From positions 34,623 through 98,622 of the forward strand of contig NZ_JAUMTY010000001.1 of NCBI RefSeq assembly GCF_030530965.1: a stretch of DNA of 64,000 nt, in the 5' to 3' direction. Origin of the DNA: Corynebacterium sp. Its GTDB lineage: Bacteria > Actinomycetota > Actinomycetes > Mycobacteriales > Mycobacteriaceae. A model generated the notes under the pieces. It did not search any database. It was not told where the DNA came from and saw only the letters and a program-made list of their open reading frames with translations. Shown here piece after piece: positions 17,111-26,181 of the stretch. How positions within the stretch are numbered: position 1 is the first letter of the stretch; every line of letters begins with the position of its first letter. The position numbers were made by a program, and so were the translations under genes.

Positions 17111-19273
17111 CTAGAGAGTCTTCACAGTTTTGATAGTGATCACCGAGTCACGCTCAGCAGAAAAACCGGGCAGGGGATTTTGGACCAGAACACGGTCGTT
17201 GCTCTTCGCATCGCCAGCGTCGATCTTCAACCCAGCTTTCTCTGCCTTCGCACGAGCTTCCTTGACCGTCGAACCGATCAACTGTGGAACCGCAACATCC
17301 GGGGCAACAAAGAGGTTGACCGTCGAGCCCTCGTTGACTTCCGTTCCTTCACCAGGATCGGTGCGAGTTACCTTGCCCCGCTGGCGGAGGTCGGTTGCCG
17401 AGTCGTCCGTCGACACGTCACCGACATGAAGGCCGGCCTTCTCTAGTTCATGCCGCGCATCATCTTCGGATTTTCCTGCAACATCGGGGATGGAAACAGG
17501 CTTAGGGCCTTTACTGACAGTGAGCGTGACTGAGGAACGCACACCGACCGTGCTCCCCGGAGCAGGGGAGACGGAAAGAAGTTGCCCCTCCGGGACGTCG
17601 GAAGAATAATCCGACTTCGTTGTCTTCGTGGACAAGGTCCGCTCAGAGAGGCTTCGCGTGTAGGCCTCCACTGACCGGTCTGCTGGAATCTCTGGAACCG
17701 TCGGACGACCCGCAGAGACGGTCAATGTCACCGTCGTTCCCTTTGTTACTCGCTTGCCGGCCTGAGGTGACGACGCCGCAACCGTCTTCGAGGGAACAGT
17801 GTTGGAATATTCCGTCTTTTCAGTGACCTCAAAACCCGCCTCGGTGATGTCGTGATGGGCGGTTGAAACATCAGAGCCAGTCACCGACGGAATCTCCCCG
17901 TACCGGCCGGAACCCAACCACCACGCTCCGAGACTGACCGCGCCGACGAGGATGAGCGCGACAATGGTCCATAAAGCGCAACCGAGGCGTGAGTGATTTC
18001 CCACCTGGGGTTTGTCATTCGCGACGGACGTGCGGTGACTAGCAGTCGACCCCGGAGCCGTCGCACTTCCTCCCGACGATGACGCCACATGCGCAGGTTC
18101 CGGTTCCGCCGGTTGCCGTTCTGGGAAATCAATCCGCGTGGAGGCCATATCACCCGTTGACCGGTGGGGATCGTAATCCGGAAACAACACCGCCGTCGAG
18201 CCATCGGTGCCCGCATAACTATCGTGGTCAACCGTATTTTTCGGCGGAGCGGCATTTCCTACATTTCCGACGACGGCCGTTTTCCCCTCGTCGTTAGGGG
18301 CGCTCTGAGGGATATCCTGCCGTGCGACGCTATCCCCACCATCGGGTGTCTGCCCCGATTCAGCCTCCCGGGCCGCGTCCCGAGATCGATGCGACGCAGA
18401 ATCGATCGGAACCGGAACACGGAACGAGGACAAAGGTAGCCGGAGTTCGTCAGCAACCTGCATAACCGCCGTGCGAAACTCCGATCCATCAGCAAAACGA
18501 TCATCAGGGTCTAGAGCGGTGGCCCGGGATATCAGCTGGTCAAACTCCGCCGGAACACCATCAATGGCCTCAGAGGCAGGAGGCACAGGGTGATCAAGCC
18601 GCATATAGGCCGTGGCCAGCGACGTATCGCCATGGAAAGGCGTCGTCCCCGTCAGAAGTTCGTACAGGACAATACCCGCCGAATAGACATCGCTTCGCCC
18701 ATCGACGCTTCCGCCCCGCACTTGTTCCGGGGACAAGTAGGCCACAGTCCCCATCATCACGGACGTCGTCGTCAAGGAGGATTCAGCCGTCGCTCGAACC
18801 AGCCCAAAATCGGCAAGCTTCACCTGGTGATCGTCGCTAATCAGGATATTTTCGGGCTTCACATCCCGGTGAATTAGCCCAGCAGAATGTGCTAACCCGA
18901 GGGCAGTCAAGACCGGTTCCATGACGGCTGTCGCCGCATGAGGGGGCATCGGGCCACGCTCACGCAAGAGTTCACGCAACGTCCCACCGTCGACCAACTC
19001 CATGGCGAGGAACACACTCGTGCCATCATCACCCTGGTCAAACACATTAACGAGCGATGGATGGGACAACCGTGCCGCAGCCCGCGCTTCTCGCTCGAAC
19101 CGGGTGCGGAACTGATCATTGTGAGCAAAACGATCATCAAGAATTTTGAGCGCCACTGGTCGATCGAGACGTTCATCAACGCCCCGATAAATCGCGGCCA
19201 TCCCGCCACGAGCGATAAGTGATTGCACGCGATAACGGCGGTCAACCAGATCTCCATGGCTCAATGTAGGCAC
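17111..19273 (-). CDS. pknL: serine/threonine protein kinase PknL with four PASTA repeats
   Basis: 720 residues. Kinase domain ~1-275: glycine loop IARGGMAAIYRG, Lys in VALKILDD, catalytic loop HRDVKPENIL, DFG in LADFGLVRA, and a Thr-rich activation loop (ESSLTTTSVMMGT). A disordered juxtamembrane segment leads to one membrane segment (LWTIVALILVGAVSLGAWWL, ~440). Outside follow four PASTA repeats opening at PSVTGSD, PEIPADRS, PDVAGKSE and PQLIGSTV, which bind muropeptides in this kinase class. Mycobacterial PknL lacks PASTA; corynebacterial PknL has them. AGAGGA precedes the GTG start. The divergent neighbour is homologous to a PknL substrate. Confidence 0.93.
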   Translation of the reverse strand: MPTLSHGDLVDRRYRVQSLIARGGMAAIYRGVDERLDRPVALKILDDRFAHNDQFRTRFEREARAAARLSHPSLVNVFDQGDDGTSVFLAMELVDGGTLRELLRERGPMPPHAATAVMEPVLTALGLAHSAGLIHRDVKPENILISDDHQVKLADFGLVRATAESSLTTTSVMMGTVAYLSPEQVRGGSVDGRSDVYSAGIVLYELLTGTTPFHGDTSLATAYMRLDHPVPPASEAIDGVPAEFDQLISRATALDPDDRFADGSEFRTAVMQVADELRLPLSSFRVPVPIDSASHRSRDAAREAESGQTPDGGDSVARQDIPQSAPNDEGKTAVVGNVGNAAPPKNTVDHDSYAGTDGSTAVLFPDYDPHRSTGDMASTRIDFPERQPAEPEPAHVASSSGGSATAPGSTASHRTSVANDKPQVGNHSRLGCALWTIVALILVGAVSLGAWWLGSGRYGEIPSVTGSDVSTAHHDITEAGFEVTEKTEYSNTVPSKTVAASSPQAGKRVTKGTTVTLTVSAGRPTVPEIPADRSVEAYTRSLSERTLSTKTTKSDYSSDVPEGQLLSVSPAPGSTVGVRSSVTLTVSKGPKPVSIPDVAGKSEDDARHELEKAGLHVGDVSTDDSATDLRQRGKVTRTDPGEGTEVNEGSTVNLFVAPDVAVPQLIGSTVKEARAKAEKAGLKIDAGDAKSNDRVLVQNPLPGFSAERDSVITIKTVKTL

Positions 19274-19348
19274 GTGGTCGTTGTCCTCTCTTAGCCCGTT
19301 GTGTCGGCCCGATGCTTTCCACTCACCAAATTACTAGGGATTGTCAGC

Positions 19349-19354
19349 TACGGT
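19349..19354 (+). promoter_or_regulatory. -10 hexamer of a leaderless transcript for the Rv2175c homologue
   Basis: TACGGT, 7 bases, then GTG at 19362 with no ribosome site. It lies in the 88-base divergent gap with pknL. Confidence 0.5.
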
Positions 19355-19361
19355 ATAAACC

Positions 19362-19763
19362 GTGAAGAGTAACTCAAGAACTCCCGATGTCCTATCCGCC
19401 AGCGAAATCGTCCTCCCGATCGCAGAGGTTGCGGACTATCTCCACCAGCCCGTCAGCCGGGTTCGGGATCTTATTAATAAAGGCCAGCTTATCGCGATTG
19501 ACCGCGATCACCAGCGGCAAATCCCAGCACGCTTCTTGAACGGGCTTAACGACGAGGGCCACCCCGAGCCCGGTGAGCGCGTGACCATCAATAAGCACGT
19601 CCCCGGTCTCATCGCCCTCATGTCCGACGGCGGATACTCCAATGACGAGATACTGAACTACCTGTTTACCGACGACGACACCCTGCCCGGACGCCCTATC
19701 GACGCACTCCATGGTCACCTAGCTCGCGAGGTCATGCGCCGTGCCCAAGCGATGGGATTTTGA
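19362..19763 (+). CDS. Rv2175c-family DNA-binding protein, likely PknL substrate
   Basis: 133 residues. The N-terminal part (PIAEVADYLHQPVSRVRDLINKGQLIAID) is a winged helix-turn-helix of the MerR/excisionase kind. The C-terminal part (LIALMSDGGYSNDEILNYLF...GRPIDALHGH) is a conserved helical domain of Rv2175c. In M. tuberculosis Rv2175c is phosphorylated by PknL, which weakens DNA binding; the divergent pair is kept here. Thr/Ser residues near the N-terminus (SNSRTPDVLS) are possible phosphosites. Its last 45 bases overlap the 3' end of mptA on the other strand. DNA target unknown. Confidence 0.88.
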   Translation: MKSNSRTPDVLSASEIVLPIAEVADYLHQPVSRVRDLINKGQLIAIDRDHQRQIPARFLNGLNDEGHPEPGERVTINKHVPGLIALMSDGGYSNDEILNYLFTDDDTLPGRPIDALHGHLAREVMRRAQAMGF

Positions 19764-21242
19764 TTCGTCCCCTCGGAAAACGGCGAAATAAAGAACGAAG
19801 GCGACCGTTATCACGATCCACATCCACGACCATCGGTACAGCCAATTGTTGCCAGAGCCGGTGAAGGATCCCGCCACAATCAGCGACGCAATAACAGTGA
19901 AGTGTGTAACCCGTGGTGATGGCCGGAACGTACCGACAAGAACGACGCCAGCAGCGTAATACCACGGCAGCGTAACGGCATTAAAGATGCACGTAATTAA
20001 GTATGCCCATGCTGCGCCCTCAATGGCCCGGCGCGGAGTCTGTCGGAATCGCCACCAGACCACGACCAGGAGTACAACCATGATGATCATCGAGATACTC
20101 CGGTAGATCGACAGCACCGAGTTGAATGTCGCGCCGGGGAAGAATGAGGCTGCGAAAGCGGCCGTGAACTGGGCTAGGAAGCTGGGGAGCGCTAGGAGGT
20201 TGATGACCTTCGTATTTCCGCTGAGCTGAGACACCCAGCCCCACGAGCTTCCCGACGCATAGGTGATGGCGGTCAATACCGTGCAGACGATCAGCACAGT
20301 CGTGATTCCGTAGAACACGAATGCGGGGATGGCTTTTTTCAGCGACGCCAACGTCCGCCGGGGGTCGTGGAGTGACCATGTGGAGGGGGCAATTCCTCGT
20401 TGCCGCATCGCAATCCAGATGAGGAAGGGGAGGGTTACGAGGGCCGTCGCCTTCAGGGAAAAACCGATGCCGATGAACAGCGCGCCCCACAGTGGGTGGC
20501 GTCGTAAAGCCAGAACCAGCCCGAGGCAGGAAAAGGCAACCATGACCGATTCATTGTGCATGCCTCCCACGAGATGGAGGAAGACAACTGGATTGGCCAC
20601 ACCGAGCCAAAGGGCCACCGCGGGATTCCCACCGATATGCCGAGCAATCGATATCACCGCCCATGCAATGGCGGCATATCCTGCGACAGAGATGAATTTG
20701 TAGAGAAAAACGCCGATGGTGATATTCGATCCGACCAGGGTTGTGATTCCGTCGCCGATCCATAAATGAAGTGGCCCATAGGGGGTAGTGGTGTTTCTCC
20801 AATCCGGGCTGACTTCCAGCAGCATCGGGCCGGGATTGACGGCGGCTCCATCTTTATAGGGATCAAACCCATCCCGAACCATTGCCCCCTGAACCAGGTA
20901 CGAATAGACATCGCGCGAGTACATCGGGGAAGCGAAGATAAGAGGAACTATCCAGCCCACCAGCGTCTTTACTGATTCACGGATGGGGGTGTTGTCGTGA
21001 TAGACAATCCGGCCCCACAGGCACCAGCAGTACAGCAGTAGCCCCAACGCTACCCAGGACAAGATGAAGCCAATGTTCTTGACATGCCCATACATGATCC
21101 AGTCCAGATTGAGCATCCGGACGATTCCCCCGCGGGTGCGCTGGGCCCCGGAACTCCACGATGACACCATCAGAAGTATCGACGCGACCGTCCCCAACCA
21201 CAGTGGTCGACGCAGTGGGTTCGTGCGTGAAGGGGTGCTCAT
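19719..21242 (-). CDS. mptA: alpha-(1->6)-mannopyranosyltransferase MptA
   Basis: 507 residues with about twelve membrane segments. Family marks: SRDVYSYLVQGAMVRDGFDPY (outer loop with catalytic Asp), TPYGPLHLWIG and ANPVVFLHLVGGMHNESVMV. Orthologues (Rv2174 and its C. glutamicum counterpart) extend the alpha-1,6-mannan backbone of lipomannan from polyprenyl-phosphate mannose outside the membrane. The ATG overlaps the crtI stop by four bases, so translation is coupled in the order idsA-crtI-mptA. The closeness to a prenyl synthase fits its need for a polyprenyl carrier. Confidence 0.9.
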   Translation of the reverse strand: MSTPSRTNPLRRPLWLGTVASILLMVSSWSSGAQRTRGGIVRMLNLDWIMYGHVKNIGFILSWVALGLLLYCWCLWGRIVYHDNTPIRESVKTLVGWIVPLIFASPMYSRDVYSYLVQGAMVRDGFDPYKDGAAVNPGPMLLEVSPDWRNTTTPYGPLHLWIGDGITTLVGSNITIGVFLYKFISVAGYAAIAWAVISIARHIGGNPAVALWLGVANPVVFLHLVGGMHNESVMVAFSCLGLVLALRRHPLWGALFIGIGFSLKATALVTLPFLIWIAMRQRGIAPSTWSLHDPRRTLASLKKAIPAFVFYGITTVLIVCTVLTAITYASGSSWGWVSQLSGNTKVINLLALPSFLAQFTAAFAASFFPGATFNSVLSIYRSISMIIMVVLLVVVWWRFRQTPRRAIEGAAWAYLITCIFNAVTLPWYYAAGVVLVGTFRPSPRVTHFTVIASLIVAGSFTGSGNNWLYRWSWMWIVITVAFVLYFAVFRGDESKSHRLGTAHDLAS

Positions 21243-22963
21243 GGATGATCACCTCGCGTTATCCGAGCAGCTGCAAGCGCTCCTGAAAGGATAACAGTGG
21301 GCACTCCAACGCCAGGTGTCGTACTTGAACCAGCGTGAATCAGGTTAGAGAACGAACGCACGGGGAAATTGCGGAACCGGAATGGTCCCGTCTGCCGGAA
21401 AAGATGGGCGGGGGCAAAGGGAGTTCCCGCGCCTAACCCGAGTGCAGACCAGGTATCGGGTGTATCCACTTTCCCGACGGCGAATGACTCGCGGATGCCC
21501 TCGAACCCGCGGTTCTCCAGGACGGATAGGAGATCCTCTTGGTAGGAAGCGGCCAATGACGACCAGTTGATGTGGGCTGATTCGGTATTGGGACACGGTG
21601 CCAAAATACTGACCGGTTCAATGGGAACATGAGGCGACGTCGTCGACGTCGATACTAATTCCGGCGCTGAACAGGCAGGACGAGTAACCAAGAGCGACGG
21701 ATCGGACATCAAGCGGCCACGACCGTGAGGAGCCGTGATCTCTGAAAATGTACGATCCCACTCCTTCCCGAACGAGATGGTGTGGTGCCCACCAGGCCAG
21801 TGGCGTGCGACCTCACGAGGGATGGCGCCGTGCATCACGAATGCGGAGGGAGACCACCTCATCGTCCGACGGCCCTGTCGGCCCGAGATAGCATTGAGCT
21901 CCGGGATGTCGCATGTCGTAATAACGACGTCGGCAGGCAACGTTCCTTGAGTTGTCTCGACCGCATGAATTCTGTCGGGATGAGTTGTGGAGGGTCCGGC
22001 TTCGTGAGAGGGGTGGCTCAATGAGGTGACCCGTGTGTTGAGCATGAGCTGACCGCCGGACTGCTTGAGTGCCGCTGCGAGGATGTCGCACAGGGCGCCG
22101 ACCCCGGAACCGTGTGGTCCGCGCGTGGGATAGAAGACTCCCATCCCGGTATCCATATGGGAAATCGTTGCGTACACAGCGCGGGCCTTCTTGGGCGGAA
22201 CCCCCGCGTACAGAGCCTGGAACGAAAAAACCTTCCGAAGCTCATCATCAGAGATATAGCGCTCTGCTGCCCGGCCCAAGGAGCCGAAGCCACCACGACG
22301 TGCCACCCGCGCCAAGCTCAGCGCCGATTCGCGGGTGCGAACAAGGTCCCACACAGAATCGAAATCGGCGTTCATCAGGTTCGAAAAGCACGCGTCGAAC
22401 ATTGACTGCGCCCACAGGCGATAACCCCGCACACCCGTAACGCGGGATTCGACGAACTCATCGCGGTTCGCGTTGCCGCTGCGGTGGGATGCGTCGTCAA
22501 ACTTCTCCCGGGCGAACCGACGGATCTCATCGTCTAGTCGTCTATCGTCCCAGGTAATAGCCTCCTCACCCGCTCCCTCAGCGAAGATGTCCAGATGCCG
22601 GTCCGATGAAAACAATGCATGATACGCCGGAGACAAACGCTGATATGAGAAATCAGGCGCGAGGTCACTCGTCGATAGCCCCACTGATGCCAGAATCTCA
22701 TCGACGAGCCACGGCATCGTCACCACCGTCGCGCCCGTGTCGGTACGGACATCTCCCAGGGAAGTAGAGACCGTCTCGGTCGCGGCGCGTCCGCCCACGT
22801 GGTCCGCTCTCTCCACCACCGTCACTGAACGCCCGGAACCGGCCAACAACACCGCCGCAGCCAGGCCAGACAGGCCAGCCCCCACCACAACAACACGGTC
22901 TGTTCGGCCTGATACCGCGCGCCGGGGCGTCGATAAGTAATGAGAAAGAAAAGATGTGCTCAT
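21239..22963 (-). CDS. crtI: CrtI-type phytoene desaturase
   Basis: 574 residues. The N-terminal FAD-binding fold is VVVVGAGLSGLAAAVLLAGSG with ERADHVGGRA. The C-terminal signature NLIHAGSSTTPGVGVPTVILSG matches the bacterial phytoene dehydrogenase pattern. It is somewhat longer than usual (~500-550) through an insert around residues 440-465. Expected reaction: successive desaturation of phytoene to neurosporene or lycopene at the membrane. It overlaps idsA and mptA by four bases on either side (ATGA), so it is a full member of the operon. No phytoene synthase or cyclase is in the window. Another FAD-dependent carotenoid or isoprenoid desaturase is the main alternative. Confidence 0.85.
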   Translation of the reverse strand: MSTSFLSHYLSTPRRAVSGRTDRVVVVGAGLSGLAAAVLLAGSGRSVTVVERADHVGGRAATETVSTSLGDVRTDTGATVVTMPWLVDEILASVGLSTSDLAPDFSYQRLSPAYHALFSSDRHLDIFAEGAGEEAITWDDRRLDDEIRRFAREKFDDASHRSGNANRDEFVESRVTGVRGYRLWAQSMFDACFSNLMNADFDSVWDLVRTRESALSLARVARRGGFGSLGRAAERYISDDELRKVFSFQALYAGVPPKKARAVYATISHMDTGMGVFYPTRGPHGSGVGALCDILAAALKQSGGQLMLNTRVTSLSHPSHEAGPSTTHPDRIHAVETTQGTLPADVVITTCDIPELNAISGRQGRRTMRWSPSAFVMHGAIPREVARHWPGGHHTISFGKEWDRTFSEITAPHGRGRLMSDPSLLVTRPACSAPELVSTSTTSPHVPIEPVSILAPCPNTESAHINWSSLAASYQEDLLSVLENRGFEGIRESFAVGKVDTPDTWSALGLGAGTPFAPAHLFRQTGPFRFRNFPVRSFSNLIHAGSSTTPGVGVPTVILSGALAAARITRGDHP

Positions 22964-24093
22964 CGACGGCGCTCCGTCGAGGAAATAGCCATCGACCTCA
23001 ATGCGCGGTGTGCGTCGTCAGATAAGCGCGCGTCGGCGAGCGCGTGGACCGCGGACGTCACTAAGCTATCGATCTGCTTTTCAACGCGGTCATAGGCGCC
23101 GGACTTTTTAATAATCGCGCGTAGATGATCAACGTCCTGCTCACTCAGGGGTTGGCCCAAACTAGATTGCACTGTCTTGCGATCCGACTCCGAGACATTG
23201 TCCAGCGTGAGAGCCAGTAAGGTGGTGCGCTTTCCTTCGCGCAGGTCATCTCCGGAAGGCTTCCCAGTGACCTCAGGGTCGCCGAAAACACCCAGCTGGT
23301 CATCGCGTAACTGGAACGCCACACCGATGTCACGTCCAAAAGTGCGCAGCGCTGTCACCGTATCCTCCGGTGCTCCCGCCAGAGCGGCCCCAATATGGAG
23401 CGGGCGCTCCACGGTGTATGCCGCCGTCTTATATCGGTTGACCCTCTCTGCTGTGCGCAACGAACCGTCCCCCTGAGCCTCAGCAGTGACATCCATGATT
23501 TGGCCACAAACCACTTCCGTGCGCATGTCTTGCCAGGGCTGCCACGCACGATCGCGCTGGGCTGGAGGTAATGCAGCCTCCATGAACATGTCATCTGCCC
23601 AGCTCAAGGCCAAATCGCCGATGAGAATCGCGACCGCATTCCCGTAGTTTTCTCCTCGGCCATGCCATGCTTGGGCTGAATGGGACTGCTTGAAGTGCTC
23701 ATGAACGGTGGGCATTCCGCGCCGTGTTGCCGATGAATCAATAATGTCGTCATGAATCAGAGCGCAGGACTGCAAGAGCTCCAACGAGGACACCGCATGC
23801 ATGACGGCGTCGGCATCCGGATGGTCTGCTGCGTCCGAGAACGTCAACTGCAAGGAACCCATCCACCCCAACCATGCAAATGTTGGGCGGATCCGTTTAC
23901 CACCGTTGATCGTGAAATCGGTGAGGGCTGTCATTGCTTCGTCTGCCACGGGGGAAATGGCTTTCATGGCTGACTGGCGCTCCATGAAGAACTCATTAAG
24001 GTGCGCGACGACACAGCGGGGTACGTCGTCAACAGAACGCGGCATAGATGGTGTAGCACCTATTTGATCAGTCACGATAGCGAACTCACTCAC
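22960..24093 (-). CDS. idsA: polyprenyl diphosphate synthase (geranylgeranyl diphosphate synthase type)
   Basis: 377 residues. First Asp-rich motif LIHDDIIDSSATRRG, where the DDIID form with two intervening residues suits a long-chain or GGPP synthase; second motif QLRDDQLGVFGD; also GGKRIRP near residue 64. Condenses isopentenyl diphosphate with allylic diphosphates in the cytoplasm. In this operon the product could feed both carotenoid desaturation and polyprenyl carriers for mannosylation. First gene of idsA-crtI-mptA. Starts at a GTG without an obvious ribosome site; a later GTG at 24075 is possible. Confidence 0.88.
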   Translation of the reverse strand: MSEFAIVTDQIGATPSMPRSVDDVPRCVVAHLNEFFMERQSAMKAISPVADEAMTALTDFTINGGKRIRPTFAWLGWMGSLQLTFSDAADHPDADAVMHAVSSLELLQSCALIHDDIIDSSATRRGMPTVHEHFKQSHSAQAWHGRGENYGNAVAILIGDLALSWADDMFMEAALPPAQRDRAWQPWQDMRTEVVCGQIMDVTAEAQGDGSLRTAERVNRYKTAAYTVERPLHIGAALAGAPEDTVTALRTFGRDIGVAFQLRDDQLGVFGDPEVTGKPSGDDLREGKRTTLLALTLDNVSESDRKTVQSSLGQPLSEQDVDHLRAIIKKSGAYDRVEKQIDSLVTSAVHALADARLSDDAHRALRSMAISSTERRR

Positions 24094-24266
24094 GATTCAC
24101 GTTTGGGGTATGGGCAGTTGAGGAGCATAAAGGTAAAACTACACGGCACCAGGGACACGTCGAGCTAACCCGGTTGATCACCATGACCAACACCGTGGAC
24201 TCAACACCGACGTATTTTTCGCGCCATTAGCTGACAGTTTTACTGGTTGTCGCACCTTTCTTTTTC

Positions 24267-24272
24267 TAAGAT
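24267..24272 (+). promoter_or_regulatory. -10 hexamer of a leaderless metF transcript
   Basis: TAAGAT, 8 bases, then ATG at 24281; no ribosome site. The 187-base divergent gap with idsA shows no other clear signal. Confidence 0.55.
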
Positions 24273-24280
24273 ACCTATTT

Positions 24281-25300
24281 ATGTCCTCGCCCAACTCGGC
24301 GCATACGCCCACGAATCGTCCACCTCGGCCTATTTATCAACAAGTCCCGGTTTCCCAGGCTATTTCCTTGCCGACGCCGGGCCCTGTGCCGTTTTCCGTG
24401 GAATTTATGCCCCCGCGTGATGACGCTGCGGAACGTCGTCTCAATGATGCCGCGGCGACATTCCACGATCTTGGTGCGAGCTTTGTGTCGGTGACCTATG
24501 GAGCAGGCGGTTCGAGCCGTAGTCGTACTATTCGGATCGGCCAGGAGCTGGCACATACTCCCTTGACGACGCTGGTTCACTTGACGTTGGTACAGCACAC
24601 GGTGGATGAGCTGAAAGAGATTATCGCAAGCTACCAGGAATGTGGGCTAACGAATATTTTGGCGCTGCGCGGAGACCCGCCAGGAGATCCCACGGGTGAA
24701 TGGGTCTCTACGCCGGGTGGTTTGGAGCATGCCATCGACCTGATCAAGCTCATTCAAGAGTGCGATACACAGCGACAATTTGAGATTGGCATCGCGTCGT
24801 TTCCCGATAAGCACTATCGTGCCACCGATCTGGATTCGGATACCGCCTACACGATCGCGAAACTCCGGGCCGGCGCGAGCTATTCCATTACTCAAATGTT
24901 CTTCGATGTGGAGTATTACCTGCGTCTTCGTGATCGACTTGCTGCGGCAGACCCGGTCCATGGAGCCAAACCCGTGATTCCCGGGCTCATGCCCATCACC
25001 TCGTTGAAGTCTCTTCGCAGGCAGCGTGAATTGGCGGGGTGCCGTGTTCCGGCAGATCTCGAGGAACGTCTGGAAAAAGCTACTGCCACTGGTGATCCCT
25101 CTAATCCGCGCGTCCGCCAGGAAATTCGGAAGATCGGGATTGCTCATACGACGGCCATGGCGGAGCGTCTGATCAGTGAAGGTGCGCCTGACCTGCACTT
25201 TATGACGTTGAACTTTGCGCGCGCGACGCAGGAAGTGCTGCACAATTTAGGAATGGCTCCGGCGTGGGGGACTGATCACGGTCACGATGCGGTTCGATGA
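24281..25300 (+). CDS. metF: 5,10-methylenetetrahydrofolate reductase
   Basis: 339 residues forming a TIM-barrel flavoprotein. The N-terminus has SVEFMPPRDDAAERRL, whose Glu corresponds to the catalytic acid; FVSVTYGAGGSSRSRT, NILALRGDPPGDP and a C-terminal SITQMFFDVEYYLRLRDRL follow. Reduces methylene-THF to methyl-THF for methionine synthesis in the cytoplasm. The Rv2172c-type position beside the prenyl synthase is conserved in Mycobacteriales. Leaderless start at 24281. Confidence 0.9.
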   Translation: MSSPNSAHTPTNRPPRPIYQQVPVSQAISLPTPGPVPFSVEFMPPRDDAAERRLNDAAATFHDLGASFVSVTYGAGGSSRSRTIRIGQELAHTPLTTLVHLTLVQHTVDELKEIIASYQECGLTNILALRGDPPGDPTGEWVSTPGGLEHAIDLIKLIQECDTQRQFEIGIASFPDKHYRATDLDSDTAYTIAKLRAGASYSITQMFFDVEYYLRLRDRLAAADPVHGAKPVIPGLMPITSLKSLRRQRELAGCRVPADLEERLEKATATGDPSNPRVRQEIRKIGIAHTTAMAERLISEGAPDLHFMTLNFARATQEVLHNLGMAPAWGTDHGHDAVR

Positions 25301-25316
25301 CCTCTACAGTGCGTCA

Positions 25317-25928
25317 TTAAATCAGTGACGAGCTGCCCCCAAGGGGCAGCCGGCTGCCAAGGATTGCAAACGGACGCGGATCGCCGGGGAAGTGCATATT
25401 CCGAACGACGTCGGTGAATCCTAGTCGTCGGTAGAGGTGGAATGCGCGGTTGTTCTCACTGGTGACTTCGGGGGTGGAAAGAAGCAGCCGCTGGCTCGTG
25501 AGACTGTCCGCGAAGATAGTCAGCAAGCGTCGGCCAATATTGTTACCTTGCCACGACGGGTCCACGTGAATTTCGGTGAGTTCCGTGTAATTGTCCAGGA
25601 GCTGGATGCGTAGTGATGGTGGAACTCCGGCGACCATGAGAGCTGCTTTGACCTGTGTATTCCACCATTGCCCGTTGCCGCCTCGATAGCCGTAGATGAA
25701 ACCGCGGATGGGCTGTGTGGGATCTTTAGGGTTTGGTTCGTCCCCTGCAGGATGCTCGATAGCTGCGACGGAGTGGAAGCCCAGATATCGTGAGTGTGTG
25801 TTCCATGCCGATTGTCGCGCGCCCGAGATAGTGGAGCTGTAGCCCATCGCACGGATATAAATAGAGACCATTTCGGGGACTCGTCGACGAAATTGCGCTG
25901 CGGTCAACGTCGTGAAAGTGATGGGCAT
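25317..25928 (-). CDS. GNAT-family N-acetyltransferase
   Basis: 203 residues. The acetyl-CoA loop is visible as SWQGNNIGRRLLTIFADSL (Q-x-x-x-I-G form), followed by STPEVTSENNRAFHLYRRLGF, the usual beta-bulge and alpha-4 region. The substrate is unknown; the context matches Rv2170-type proteins. Convergent with metF across 16 bases. A TTGACA hexamer repeated twice on the minus strand (26065-26077) and a LexA box (26003-26018) lie upstream, so SOS control is possible. Confidence 0.8.
   Translation of the reverse strand: MPITFTTLTAAQFRRRVPEMVSIYIRAMGYSSTISGARQSAWNTHSRYLGFHSVAAIEHPAGDEPNPKDPTQPIRGFIYGYRGGNGQWWNTQVKAALMVAGVPPSLRIQLLDNYTELTEIHVDPSWQGNNIGRRLLTIFADSLTSQRLLLSTPEVTSENNRAFHLYRRLGFTDVVRNMHFPGDPRPFAILGSRLPLGGSSSLI
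25332..25350. other. GC-rich hairpin at the metF/GNAT convergent junction
   Basis: GCTGCCCC pairs with GGGGCAGC over a 3-base loop inside the last codons of the acetyltransferase gene, 31 bases after the metF stop. There is no T-run, but the position suits a transcription stop or pause for metF. Confidence 0.35.
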
Positions 25929-26002
25929 TCTTTAATGAAACCACGCGCGAAGCGGGGCGGGGGAGTTAACCGGGAGAAGTGGGGAATCACCTGCTGTTAA
26001 TT

Positions 26003-26018
26003 TCGAATGTACGTTCGA
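26003..26018. promoter_or_regulatory. LexA (SOS) box
   Basis: TCGAATGTACGTTCGA differs from the actinobacterial LexA consensus TCGAAC-N4-GTTCGA at one base; 9 of the 10 central pairs of the wider palindrome match. It lies 75 bases before the GNAT start (minus) and 164 before the HEPN gene (plus). Two overlapping TTGACA hexamers on the minus strand (26065-26077) put it downstream of a possible GNAT promoter, where LexA would block transcription. Confidence 0.65.
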
Positions 26019-26181
26019 ATTTTCTACTTTTGTTCGACTCTTATGTCCGCACCCCTTCGTAGTGTGTCAAGTGTCAACAAGGAAATAGGCGCTCGGGAAA
26101 GACATCGCTGGGTAGTGGCGCTGTTCGGTAATCGGAGTGCTTGCTCGAAAGTGTAGAGACGACGGCTCCAAGGAGTGGATG

